15,664 bases of DNA from an uncultured Bacteroides sp. (GTDB taxonomy: Bacteria; Bacteroidota; Bacteroidia; Bacteroidales; Bacteroidaceae): NCBI GenBank assembly GCA_900556845.1, contig USQO01000050.1, positions 1 to 15,664 of the forward strand, read 5' to 3'. Numbering within the stretch: position 1 is the first letter of the stretch; every line of letters starts with the position of its first letter. Shown here one piece after another: positions 1 through 7,892 of this stretch. The notes below the pieces were generated by a model, which was given only the letters and a program-made list of their open reading frames with translations, did no database searches and was not told the origin of the DNA. The translations under genes were made by a program, and so were the position numbers.

Positions 1-6
1 GCCTTA

Positions 7-39
7 TCGTCGGCAGCGTCAGATGTGTATAAGAGACAG
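7..39 (+). other. Untrimmed Nextera/Tn5 sequencing adapter (artefact)
   Basis: These 33 bases match the Illumina Nextera read-1 transposase adapter: a 14-base primer part (TCGTCGGCAGCGTC, 7-20) followed by the 19-bp Tn5 mosaic end (AGATGTGTATAAGAGACAG, 21-39). The six bases before it (1-6) look like the tail of an index. This is library DNA joined to a contig end, not genome. True genomic sequence starts at about base 40. The adapter supplies a false upstream ATG (25) that is in frame with the first gene. Confidence 0.97.
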
Positions 40-63
40 TTGTACCTCAATAAACTAAAAACA

Positions 64-957
64 ATGAAAGCTTTATCTGTAACTTTCTGGATAGTATATC
101 TTTTAGTCGCTGTATTCCTGCAATTTATTGTAGGTAATTTCCCGTTTTTCTTTTTTTCTTTTCCATTGAACTTTATTTTTGCAGCAATCTGGCTGACCGC
201 ATTGTGGGTGCTTTATAAAGATTACCGACCGATAAGCATCATGCGTTTTATGCTTTCTCCGGCAGCAACGGTAGGAAGCTTGGCTGCGTTTACAGCCGGT
301 TGTCTTGTGATAGGTCTGTTTCCACAATTGTCTGCTGCCGAGGCAGCCCATAAATCTGGCATACTGGCTCGTCTGGGTTGTTATGATTTTATGTCGTCAT
401 GGATATTTGTTGCTATTCTGTTTTTCTTGCTTTCCCATCTGGCATTGATAACCTATCGCGGAGCTATGGCAAAACGCCGGCATAAGTGGCGCTTTATACT
501 GAATCATGCCGGGTTATGGCTGGCACTGTTTGCCGGATATTTCGGCAGTGCAGACGCAAGGGTATTGCGTATTCCGGTAGTAAAAGGAGAGCCTAACAGC
601 CGCGCCTATACGATGGAAGGGAAAGTAACTTATTTGGACTATGAACTGGAGCTGCTGGATTTCCGGGCAGACTATTATGAAAATGGCATGCCGCGTCAAT
701 ACGAAGCGCAAGTCCGTGTAGGAAAAGAACCGGTCGTACTGAAAGTAAATCATCCGTATGCTTACCGTCTGGGTGAGGACCTGTATCTCACCGGTTACGA
801 AAAAAAGTCGGAGGGACTTTCCTATTGTGTGTTGCAGGTGGTTGAGCAACCTTGGAAATATGTTCAGCTAGCGGGGATATTGCTCACATTGGCAGGAGGG
901 ATATTACTGTTTTTAGAAGGACCTGTAAAAAAGAATGAAAATGATAACTTGGGATAA
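64..957 (+). CDS. ResB/CcsB-like cytochrome c biogenesis membrane protein
   Basis: Predicted 297-residue membrane protein of the ResB (CcsB) type, the partner of CcsA in system II cytochrome c maturation, which holds apocytochrome and helps deliver haem across the inner membrane. Hydrophobic segments are visible near residues 5-23, 28-45, 70-90, 105-125 and 147-160. A periplasmic-looking soluble part follows, with the family-like stretch NHAGLWLALFAGYFGSADAR and later VNHPY and DLYLTGYE, then a final membrane segment near 270-290. The ATG at 64 was chosen because an in-frame ATG at 25 lies inside sequencing adapter. The gene overlaps ccsA by 23 bp, which argues for a shared transcript and translational coupling. 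It is shorter than classical ResB proteins but similar to Bacteroidetes versions. Family assignment rests on recalled motifs and on the neighbour. Confidence 0.82.
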   Translation: MKALSVTFWIVYLLVAVFLQFIVGNFPFFFFSFPLNFIFAAIWLTALWVLYKDYRPISIMRFMLSPAATVGSLAAFTAGCLVIGLFPQLSAAEAAHKSGILARLGCYDFMSSWIFVAILFFLLSHLALITYRGAMAKRRHKWRFILNHAGLWLALFAGYFGSADARVLRIPVVKGEPNSRAYTMEGKVTYLDYELELLDFRADYYENGMPRQYEAQVRVGKEPVVLKVNHPYAYRLGEDLYLTGYEKKSEGLSYCVLQVVEQPWKYVQLAGILLTLAGGILLFLEGPVKKNENDNLG

Positions 958-1729
958 TTTTATATGGTTTGTAGTTCCGGCCGTGCTTTGCTGGATTGCA
1001 GGTGCTGTTATGGCATTCCGCTCATCGGTGCGCGACAGTAGAGCCTTATGGCTTTCCTTACTCGGAACTTTGATATTCAGTGCTTTCATTGCCGGCTTGT
1101 GGCTTTCTTTGGAACGTCCGCCGCTACGCACAATGGGTGAAACGCGTCTGTGGTATGCATTCTTTATGGGAATTTCGGGCATGCTTACCTACTGGCGCTG
1201 GCACTATCGCTGGATTTTGTCTTTCTCAACGCTGGTGGCTACCGTCTTTTGTATCATCAACTTGCTGAAACCCGAGATACACGACCAGTCACTGATGCCG
1301 GCTTTGCAGAGTGTATGGTTCATACCGCATGTTACGGTCTATATGTTTTCGTATTCGGTATTGGGTTGTGCTTTTATGCTTTCCTGCATGGGACTCTACC
1401 GGCATAAGAAGGCTTACCTGACAATGGCCGACGAACTGGTATATACGGGGACTGCTTTTCTGACACTGGGGATGCTGACCGGAGCCATTTGGGCAAAAGA
1501 TGCCTGGGGCAATTACTGGAGTTGGGACCCGAAAGAAACGTGGGCTGCCATTACCTGGGCCGGATACCTGCTGTACATTCATCTACGGCTTTTCGGGAAG
1601 ACCACTCCCAAAATACTTTATGTGGTGCTGATAGGCAGTTTTCTTACCCTGCAGATGTGCTGGTATGGTGTAAATTATCTTCCGGCTGCCCAGCAAAGTG
1701 TGCACTTGTATAACCGGACTGGAAGTTGA
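935..1729 (+). CDS. ccsA: CcsA haem exporter / cytochrome c synthase subunit
   Basis: A 264-residue multispanning membrane protein of the CcsA/CcmC/CcmF haem-handling superfamily. The tryptophan-rich WWD motif is clear: WGNYWSWDPKETW at residues 191-203, the external haem-binding platform in this family. Histidines that could be the flanking axial ligands are H132 (in IPHVTVY) before it and H257 (in QQSVHLYN) after it; the segment GVNYLP near 245-250 matches the usual end of the family. With the overlapping ResB-like protein it would form the system II complex that moves haem to the periplasm and attaches it to CxxCH motifs. A second in-frame ATG lies at 941. The following gene encodes a protein with three CxxCH sites, a likely client. 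Confidence 0.92.
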   Translation: MKMITWDNFIWFVVPAVLCWIAGAVMAFRSSVRDSRALWLSLLGTLIFSAFIAGLWLSLERPPLRTMGETRLWYAFFMGISGMLTYWRWHYRWILSFSTLVATVFCIINLLKPEIHDQSLMPALQSVWFIPHVTVYMFSYSVLGCAFMLSCMGLYRHKKAYLTMADELVYTGTAFLTLGMLTGAIWAKDAWGNYWSWDPKETWAAITWAGYLLYIHLRLFGKTTPKILYVVLIGSFLTLQMCWYGVNYLPAAQQSVHLYNRTGS

Positions 1730-1772
1730 TAATAAACGATAGAATTTAATAACCTACTAATTTATAGAACAA

Positions 1773-3149
1773 ATGAAAAAGCAGATTATTTTTGCAGCTC
1801 TTCTGATTGTAGCAGGAGGAGCGGTTACGTACCGGTTGGTTAACCAGCCCCCTTCGGCAGATTTACCGGCCGACAAGCAGATGATGGAATTGCTGGCAGA
1901 TGCCGGTTGTATGGAATGCCATGTGGCTACTCCCAAGTATCCGTTTTATGCATCGCTTCCTGTAGTAGGCGATGTGGTGAAAGAAGATATCCAGTTGGGT
2001 TATCGTGCGTTTGATATTGCTCCAATGACTGCTGCCATTGAGGCGGGCAAGAAGGTTTCTGAAGTAGACTTGGCAAAAGTAGAGAAAGTCATTAAAGACG
2101 GAACCATGCCGCTGGCCAAGTATTATCTGATACACTGGGGAGCATCGATGACAGATACTGAAAAGACAATGGCTATGAACTGGATACGTTCGGCACGTGC
2201 TGCTGCATATCCCAATCCGCTGGCTGCTGCCGAATTTGCCAATGAACCAGTACGTCCGATAGCCGATTCTGTGGAAGTTGACATGCGTAAGGTTATTTTG
2301 GGCGATATGCTGTTCCACGATACGCGTCTTTCTATCGACAATACTGTGTCGTGTGCTACTTGTCATGCGCTGAATACAGCCGGTGTAGACAACAAACAGT
2401 TCTCTGAAGGAGTTGGCGGACAGAAAGGTGGTGTAAATGCACCTACCGTATTCAATGCGCATTATAACTTTGTGCAGTTCTGGGATGGCCGTGCGGCTAC
2501 ACTGGCAGCACAGGCAGGTGGTCCTCCTTTGAATCCGGTTGAAATGGGACATAAGTCTTTCGATGATATTTGTGCGCGTCTGGCAGAAGATGCCAATTTC
2601 AAGAAGGCATTTACAGAAGTATATCCGGATGGCATTACTGAAGCCAATGTGACCGATGCCATTCAGGAGTTCGAACGTACGCTGCTCACACCGAACTCTC
2701 GTTTCGATAAATACCTGAAAGGTGACAAGACAGCTCTGACTTCGGAAGAAATTGCTGGCTACGACCTCTTCAAAAAGTATAACTGTGCAACCTGCCACGT
2801 AGGTGAAAACCTGGGAGGCCAGTCGTACGAGCTGATGGGTATCAAGCACGATTACTTTGCTGACCGTAATACCGAAATTACTTTCGAAGACCACGGACGT
2901 AACAAAGAAACCAAGACAGAACGTGATATGCATCGCTTTAAAGTTCCCGGACTCCGCAATATCGAGCTTACGGCTCCTTATTATCACGACGGAACTCATC
3001 AGACACTGGAAGATGCTGTCCGTTCGATGGCTAAGTATGAGGTAGGCGTAGAGCTGAATGATGCAGAAACTGCACGCTTGGTAGCTTTCCTTAAAACACT
3101 TACCGGAGAGTATAAGGGAAAACTGCTGACCAATGATAATATGAAATAA
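1773..3149 (+). CDS. Tri-haem cytochrome c peroxidase
   Basis: A 458-residue periplasmic peroxidase that would reduce H2O2 to water using electrons from quinol or another cytochrome. An N-terminal hydrophobic stretch (residues 4-23) is a signal peptide or membrane anchor. Three c-type haem sites are visible: CMECH at 46-50, CATCH at 194-198 and CATCH at 338-342. The last two belong to the classic di-haem CcpA/MauG domain; the first sits in an extra N-terminal haem-binding domain (about 30-145), giving a tri-haem layout as in E. coli YhjA, a quinol peroxidase. Supporting stretches are FWDGRAATL and FKVPGLRNIELTAPYYHDG. The gene lies 43 bp after ccsA with no clear promoter of its own, so co-transcription is likely. 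The electron donor cannot be read from sequence. Confidence 0.93.
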   Translation: MKKQIIFAALLIVAGGAVTYRLVNQPPSADLPADKQMMELLADAGCMECHVATPKYPFYASLPVVGDVVKEDIQLGYRAFDIAPMTAAIEAGKKVSEVDLAKVEKVIKDGTMPLAKYYLIHWGASMTDTEKTMAMNWIRSARAAAYPNPLAAAEFANEPVRPIADSVEVDMRKVILGDMLFHDTRLSIDNTVSCATCHALNTAGVDNKQFSEGVGGQKGGVNAPTVFNAHYNFVQFWDGRAATLAAQAGGPPLNPVEMGHKSFDDICARLAEDANFKKAFTEVYPDGITEANVTDAIQEFERTLLTPNSRFDKYLKGDKTALTSEEIAGYDLFKKYNCATCHVGENLGGQSYELMGIKHDYFADRNTEITFEDHGRNKETKTERDMHRFKVPGLRNIELTAPYYHDGTHQTLEDAVRSMAKYEVGVELNDAETARLVAFLKTLTGEYKGKLLTNDNMK

Positions 3150-3174
3150 ATTTCAGTGCTTATTTATTGAATAG

Positions 3175-3214
3175 AAAAGCCGAGGTGTCCTTTGGGAGGA
3201 TACTTCGGCTTTTT
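3175..3214. terminator. Bidirectional intrinsic terminator
   Basis: Arms 3177-3190 (AAGCCGAGGTGTCC) and 3198-3211 (GGATACTTCGGCTT) pair over 14 bp with two G-U wobbles and a 7-base loop. A T-run at 3210-3214 serves the + strand, and the A-run at 3175-3178 gives a U-run on the - strand. It lies between the stops of the peroxidase gene and tex, which converge, so it can end both transcripts. Confidence 0.9.
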
Positions 3215-3240
3215 AATTAATGGCCTTGTGCTGGGAGTAT

Positions 3241-5373
3241 TTACAATCCTTTCATTGTCAGCTGGATACGTTTGCGCTCATGGTCGATGCTCAGTACCTT
3301 GACCCGTACATGCTGGTGGATGCTTACCACTGTTGTCGGGTCGCTTACAAACTTGTCGGCCAACTGGGATACATGTACCAGCCCGTTTTCTTTAATACCG
3401 ATATCGACGAAACATCCAAAGTTGGTGATGTTTGTAACAATACCCGGCAGCTCCATGCCTTCTTTCAAGTCGTCGATGGTGCGTACATTGGGGTCGAACT
3501 GAAAAACTTCGATTTGCTGGCGGGGATCGCGTCCCGGTTTGTCCAGCTCCTGCATGATATCGGTCAGTGTAGGCAGTCCTACAGTATCTGTTACGTATTT
3601 TTCTATCTGAATCCGGCTGCGCAACTCTTTCCGGTTGATGAGGTCGGTAACCGTACATTTCAGGTCTTTGGCCATTTTCTCTACAATCGGATAACTTTCG
3701 GGGTGTACAGCCGAATTGTCGAGCGGATTCTCAGCTCCGGAAATGCGGAGGAAACCGGCACACTGCTCGAATGCCTTAGCCCCCATGCGTGGAACTTTAA
3801 GCAGCTCCCGGCGTGAGTGGAAAGCACCGTTCTGTGTACGGTAGTCCACGATGTTTTGAGCCAGGACAGGTCCCAGTCCCGATACATACGTCAACAAATG
3901 TTTGCTGGCCGTGTTGACGTTGACACCTACCAGGTTAACGCAGCTTTCTACAGTCTGGTCCAGTGAAGCCTTCAGTTTGGTCTGGTCTACATCATGCTGA
4001 TATTGTCCCACACCAATGGATTTGGCATCAATCTTGACCAGTTCGGCCAAGGGGTCCATCAGTCGGCGGCCGATAGATACAGCACCACGTACCGTTACAT
4101 CGTATTCAGGAAACTCTTCGCGGGCAGTCTTGGAGGCCGAGTAGATAGAGGCTCCGTCTTCGCTCACGACAAAGACCTGTACTTCGCGGTCGTAGCGTTG
4201 GGAGGTGACAAACTGTTCCGTTTCGCGGCTGGCTGTTCCGTTGCCGATGGCAATGGCTTCTATCTTGTACTGTTCTACCAGCTTGACCAGTTTTCTGGCT
4301 GCCTGCTGGTATTCCGATTTAGGAGGATGAGGATAAATTGTCTCGTTGTGCAACAAAGCCCCCTGTGCATCCAGACATACGACCTTGCAGCCGGTCCGGA
4401 ATCCGGGGTCAATACCCATTACCCGTTTCTGTCCCAGTGGTGCGGCCAGCAGCAATTGTCGCAGGTTGCCGGCAAATACACGGATAGCTTCTTCATCGGC
4501 CTTTTCCTTGCTGGAACCGAAGAATTCGGTTTCGATAGCCGGTTTCAGCAGACGCTTGTAAGCATCGGCTACTGCTTCGGTTACCTGCTGCGAGCAGGCA
4601 TTGTTGCCTCTCACAAACTGGCGCTGCAGGCGTTCGGTACAAAGGTCATCTTCTGCCGGTGCGATACTTACTTTCAGGATACCTTCTGCTTCGCCACGTA
4701 ATAAGGCCAGCATGCGGTGCGAGGTGCAGCGCTTCAAGGGTTCACTGAAATCAAAATAGTCGCGGTACTTGGCTGCTGCCTCTTCTTTTTCCTTACCTTT
4801 GGCTACTTTGGCTGTGATGACAGCCTGACGGGTAAACTGACCGCGTATCAGGTTTCGAGCCTGTTCGTCTTCGCTCACCTGTTCGGCAATGATGTCGCGG
4901 GCACCTTTCAGGGCATCCTCTTCATCTTTTACTTCTCCTTTCACAAAGGAACGCACTTTAGCCGGAAGATTGTTTTCGCGCTGCATCATCAACAGTACCG
5001 CCAGTGGTTCCAGTCCTTTCTGACGGGCCATTTCGGCACGGGTTTTTCGTTTGGGCTTAAACGGAAGATAAATATCCTCCAGTTCGGTGCTCTCCCAGCA
5101 GTTGTCGATGCGTTGCTGCAATTCGGGAGTCAGGTTATTTTGTTCTTTCAAGGTCGAAAGAATAGTTTCCTTGCGTTTGGCCAGTTCGCACAGCTTGTCA
5201 TATTGCGCTTTGATGTCGCCAATCTGCACTTCGTCCAGACCGCCGGTAGCTTCCTTGCGGTAGCGGCTGATAAACGGAATGGTAGCTCCGCCTTCCAGCA
5301 GTTTCAGTGTGTTTTCTACACGGTGTACGGGCAGTTTGAGAGCCCGTGCAATCCTGTCAAAAAAATCGTTCAT
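3241..5373 (-). CDS. tex: Tex family S1 RNA-binding transcription accessory protein
   Basis: A 710-residue Tex protein, a conserved cytoplasmic nucleic-acid-binding protein linked to transcription, related to eukaryotic Spt6. Order: helical N-terminal region (1-310) with the family-typical GGATIPFISRYRKEATGGLD near 28-47; a YqgF/RNase H-like fold from about 317 beginning RVMGIDPGFRTGCKV; helix-hairpin-helix repeats at about 490-540 (SGLGPVLAQNIVDYR); and a C-terminal S1 domain at about 636-710 (GIVTNITNFGCFVDIG, GLVHVSQLAD). The ATG at 5373 (MNDFFDRIARALKL) was chosen over an in-frame GTG at 5400 because the GTG overlaps a promoter -7 box. It is a single-gene unit, convergent with the peroxidase gene and divergent from the nucleotidase gene. 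Confidence 0.96.
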   Translation of the reverse strand: MNDFFDRIARALKLPVHRVENTLKLLEGGATIPFISRYRKEATGGLDEVQIGDIKAQYDKLCELAKRKETILSTLKEQNNLTPELQQRIDNCWESTELEDIYLPFKPKRKTRAEMARQKGLEPLAVLLMMQRENNLPAKVRSFVKGEVKDEEDALKGARDIIAEQVSEDEQARNLIRGQFTRQAVITAKVAKGKEKEEAAAKYRDYFDFSEPLKRCTSHRMLALLRGEAEGILKVSIAPAEDDLCTERLQRQFVRGNNACSQQVTEAVADAYKRLLKPAIETEFFGSSKEKADEEAIRVFAGNLRQLLLAAPLGQKRVMGIDPGFRTGCKVVCLDAQGALLHNETIYPHPPKSEYQQAARKLVKLVEQYKIEAIAIGNGTASRETEQFVTSQRYDREVQVFVVSEDGASIYSASKTAREEFPEYDVTVRGAVSIGRRLMDPLAELVKIDAKSIGVGQYQHDVDQTKLKASLDQTVESCVNLVGVNVNTASKHLLTYVSGLGPVLAQNIVDYRTQNGAFHSRRELLKVPRMGAKAFEQCAGFLRISGAENPLDNSAVHPESYPIVEKMAKDLKCTVTDLINRKELRSRIQIEKYVTDTVGLPTLTDIMQELDKPGRDPRQQIEVFQFDPNVRTIDDLKEGMELPGIVTNITNFGCFVDIGIKENGLVHVSQLADKFVSDPTTVVSIHQHVRVKVLSIDHERKRIQLTMKGL

Positions 5374-5399
5374 TTCTTCGTTTTTGGTTATGTGAAGCA

Positions 5400-5407
5400 C
5401 AAATGTA
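5400..5407 (-). promoter_or_regulatory. Bacteroidetes-type -7 box for tex
   Basis: On the - strand these bases read TACATTTG, an exact match to the -7 consensus TAnnTTTG. Transcription would start near 5393, giving a leader of about 20 bases to the ATG at 5373. No good TTTG -33 box was found at 19-21 bp upstream, so strength is uncertain. Confidence 0.6.
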
Positions 5408-5617
5408 TGGAAAAATCATTCAGGTTGTATGAAACAGCACTTGAATGAAATGCTTTTTTAGAATTATGTCCGGTGTGTTTCATCTTTTAGCACAAGAGCT
5501 GCGGGACGGTCTGTGTGCTGATGCTGCAATGTAACAAGTTCTAGGTATTTTGCGGCTTATTGAAGCGTGCAGAATCTGTTTTTGCTTTCTTTAAGCAGGA
5601 AAGTGATTTTTTTTGTG

Positions 5618-5625
5618 TAGGTTTG
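5618..5625 (+). promoter_or_regulatory. Bacteroidetes-type -7 box for the nucleotidase-receptor unit
   Basis: TAGGTTTG matches TAnnTTTG exactly and lies 22 bases before the ATG at 5648. Transcription would begin near 5632. A convincing -33 TTTG at the right distance is lacking. It is the only obvious promoter for the three + strand genes that follow. Confidence 0.58.
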
Positions 5626-5647
5626 CAAATATAAATATTCAGAAAAT

Positions 5648-7378
5648 ATGAAATATTTCGTTTCTTTTATGGCAATGGTGGTCTTGAACAGTCTATCCAT
5701 TTGGGCTTCATCCGAAAAGGAAGTCACAATAAAGTTGATTGAAACCAGTGATGTACATGGAAATTATTTTCCGTATAATTTTATAGAACGGAAAGACGGT
5801 AAAGGCGGACTGGCGCATGTGCATACTTTCGTCGAGGAACAGCGCAAGCAGTTTGGCGATAATGTGATTCTGGTAGATAACGGAGATATTTTGCAGGGAC
5901 AGCCGATTGCTTATTACTATAACTATATTGACACGGTTTCCAAACATGTTACGGCCGAAATGATGAATTTCATGGGATATGATGTGGCCAATATGGGAAA
6001 TCATGATGTGGAAACAGGGCATGCTGTGTACGATCGTTGGGTGGCCGATTGTGCTTTCCCGGTGCTGGGAGCGAATATTGTCCGTACGGATACGGGTGAG
6101 CCTTACCTCAAACCTTACCAGATTTTGGAGCGCGACGGTGTACGCATTGCCATACTCGGAATGATTACACCTGCTATCCCGGCATGGTTGCCGGAACGCC
6201 TGTGGAGCGGACTTCGTTTTGAGGATTTGGAAAGCAGTGCCCGCAAGTGGGTGCAGGTGATATGCGAGAAAGAGCATCCGGATGTGCTGGTGGGCTTGTT
6301 TCATGCCGGGCTTGACGGAGCCGATTTGGATGGCATGGTAGAGAATGGCTCGCAGGCAACGGCGGTAAATGTACCGGGCTTTGACGTTGTGCTTATCGGG
6401 CACGACCACGCACGGCTGAATAAGAAGATGCTGAACGTTGCCGGTGATTCGGTACTGGTTATCGACCCGGCCAATGCGGCCCGTGTGGTATCGGATGTGA
6501 CGATTAAGGTAACCAAGCAAGACGGCAAAGTAGTCCGCAAGCAAATCAGCGGACAATTGACGGATGTGACTGCCTATCCGCAGAGTGAAGCTTTTCTGAA
6601 AGCGTTTCAGCCGGCTTATCAGGCTACGCTGGATTTTGTTTCACGCAAGATAGGAAGTATCAATGAAACGATTACATCGAAAGATGCCTTTTTCGGTCCG
6701 TCGGCATTTATCGACTTGATACATCAGTTGCAGCTGGACTTGACAGGGGCTGATGTTTCGTTTTGTGCGCCGCTTTCTATGTATGCCGAAATTAAAAAGG
6801 GAGATATCTACGTCAGCGATATGTTCAACTTGTATAAGTTTGAAAATATGCTGTATACGATGGAACTGACGGGAAAGGAAATCAAGAATTTCCTGGAAAT
6901 GTCGTATGCTTTGTGGACAAATCAGATGAAATCGCCGGACGACCGTCTCTTGCTTTTCAGCGATGATCCTGAAAACAAATATATCTTCAAGAACTTTAGT
7001 TTCAACTTCGATTCGGCTGCTGGTATCATTTACACAGTGGACGTAACCCGTCCTGAAGGAGAGAAGATTACCATCCAGTCGATGGCCGATGGAAGTCCGT
7101 TCCAGCCGGAAAAAGTATATAAAGTGGCCGTAAACTCCTATCGTGGTAATGGTGGTGGCAATTTATTGACAAAAGGAGCTGGAATTCCGAAGGAAGATTT
7201 GGCAAAACGTATTATCTTTGCAACCGATAAGGATTTGCGTTTCTATCTGATGAAGCGTATTGAAGAAGTGAAGGTGCTCGACCCTAAACCTCTTAATCAG
7301 TGGAAGATGATTCCAGAGGAATGGACCGTGCCTGCTGCCCGTCGTGACTACGACTTCCTTTTCAACCGAAACAAATAA
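5648..7378 (+). CDS. Periplasmic 5'-nucleotidase / UshA-type metallophosphatase
   Basis: A 576-residue exported enzyme that hydrolyses phosphate esters of nucleotides or related sugars using two metal ions. A signal peptide spans about 1-20. The calcineurin-like metallophosphatase domain carries the full metal set: DVHGN (35-39), DNGD (77-80), GNHD (117-120), H219 in LFHAG, and GHDHA (251-255). The C-terminal 5'-nucleotidase substrate domain covers about 330-540, with FCAPLSMY near 372 and the family-like VNSYRGNGGGN at 495-505. Length is near that of E. coli UshA (550). Exact substrate (5'-nucleotides, 2',3'-cyclic nucleotides, UDP-sugars) cannot be told from sequence. Only 25 bp separate it from the His-rich gene, so they are probably co-transcribed. 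Confidence 0.92.
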   Translation: MKYFVSFMAMVVLNSLSIWASSEKEVTIKLIETSDVHGNYFPYNFIERKDGKGGLAHVHTFVEEQRKQFGDNVILVDNGDILQGQPIAYYYNYIDTVSKHVTAEMMNFMGYDVANMGNHDVETGHAVYDRWVADCAFPVLGANIVRTDTGEPYLKPYQILERDGVRIAILGMITPAIPAWLPERLWSGLRFEDLESSARKWVQVICEKEHPDVLVGLFHAGLDGADLDGMVENGSQATAVNVPGFDVVLIGHDHARLNKKMLNVAGDSVLVIDPANAARVVSDVTIKVTKQDGKVVRKQISGQLTDVTAYPQSEAFLKAFQPAYQATLDFVSRKIGSINETITSKDAFFGPSAFIDLIHQLQLDLTGADVSFCAPLSMYAEIKKGDIYVSDMFNLYKFENMLYTMELTGKEIKNFLEMSYALWTNQMKSPDDRLLLFSDDPENKYIFKNFSFNFDSAAGIIYTVDVTRPEGEKITIQSMADGSPFQPEKVYKVAVNSYRGNGGGNLLTKGAGIPKEDLAKRIIFATDKDLRFYLMKRIEEVKVLDPKPLNQWKMIPEEWTVPAARRDYDFLFNRNK

Positions 7379-7403
7379 TATACTTATATAATAAGGATTG
7401 CGA

Positions 7404-7748
7404 GTGCAACATAAACTGAAGAAATACATCCATCTGCCGGGACTCTTTCTGTTGAGTCTCTTTATGACGTATCAGGCATGCATCATTATGTTTGCCCACG
7501 TGCATATTGTGAACGGCGTGATGCTGGTGCACTCGCATCCTTTCAGCCAACAGCATAATCACTCCGAAGGACAGACGCTGGTACTGCATCATTTAAGTAC
7601 CTATCATTCGTTGGAGGCAAGCCCTTCTTTTGCCTTGTCTGTTCCTGCTTTCTTTTTAATTGCCGTCTTTTTTATAGCAGCCTGTCAGCGTGTGGTGCTG
7701 AGGCCTGCTGTCGGGCTTTATTTACGTGCTCCACCGGTTCTTCTGTAA
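7404..7748 (+). CDS. Small His-rich two-segment membrane protein
   Basis: A 114-residue protein not assignable to a named family by eye. A basic start (HKLKK) precedes a hydrophobic segment (about 12-31), then a loop with nine histidines (HVH, HSH, HNH, HH and a single H between residues 32 and 68), then a second hydrophobic segment (about 78-96) and a short Arg-containing tail. By the positive-inside rule the His-rich loop should face the periplasm, where it could bind zinc, copper, nickel or similar ions; that role is inference. The GTG at 7404 was chosen because AAGGA (7393-7397) lies 6 bases before it; an in-frame TTG at 7398 is the alternative. It sits between a metallophosphatase gene and a TonB receptor gene on the same strand. 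Confidence 0.78.
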   Translation: MQHKLKKYIHLPGLFLLSLFMTYQACIIMFAHVHIVNGVMLVHSHPFSQQHNHSEGQTLVLHHLSTYHSLEASPSFALSVPAFFLIAVFFIAACQRVVLRPAVGLYLRAPPVLL

Positions 7749-7833
7749 TATTTCTTATAATCAACTTTTGTGCAGGCTGGCTTTTCTAAAAAGTTTGTTT
7801 ACCTGTTTGTGATGTACTTAATTTACAGATTTG

Positions 7834-7892
7834 GCATGTAAGGTGGCCGGATAAGGTGTATCCGGGCATTGCCTCTTTGCATGCATTTTTTT
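7834..7892 (+). promoter_or_regulatory. Leader hairpin with U-run before the TonB receptor (possible attenuator)
   Basis: An inner stem CCGGATA (7847-7853) / TATCCGG (7859-7865) pairs perfectly over a 5-base loop. An outer stem pairs GCATGTAAGG (7834-7843) with CTTTGCATGC (7875-7884), including two wobbles. Two G-C pairs (GG 7845-7846 with CC 7872-7873) connect them, leaving a 6-base bulge GCATTG (7866-7871). Seven T follow at 7886-7892, only 18 bases before the receptor ATG. The form is that of an intrinsic terminator, yet there is no room for another promoter between it and the gene. Confidence 0.65.

Larger units (their letters stand above)
5374..5647. other. Divergent intergenic region between tex and the nucleotidase gene
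   Basis: This 274-base gap holds a -7-type promoter element at each end, one facing each gene. Between them a hairpin is possible (AGCACAAGA at 5489-5497 with TCTGTGTGCT at 5510-5519, one bulge, 12-base loop). A short stem CTTTC/GAAAG (5586-5604) is followed by eight T at 5607-5614. No open reading frame with a credible start is visible. Confidence 0.55.

Noticed and set aside
21..39. Tn5 mosaic end as evidence of a natural transposon
   Set aside because: It is directly joined to the synthetic 14-base Nextera primer part and sits at the contig edge; no transposase gene is near.
25..63. In-frame ATG at 25 as the start of the ResB-like gene
   Set aside because: It lies in the sequencing adapter (7-39); the first genomic in-frame ATG is at 64.
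1863..2999. Long open frame of 378 codons on the - strand
   Set aside because: It lies opposite the peroxidase gene, whose haem motifs and domain order are unmistakable; the translated product shows no recognisable domain.
5436..5459. Terminator from AGCACTTGAATGAAATGCT plus T6
   Set aside because: The stem has only about five pairs with a mismatch, and no + strand gene lies upstream to terminate.
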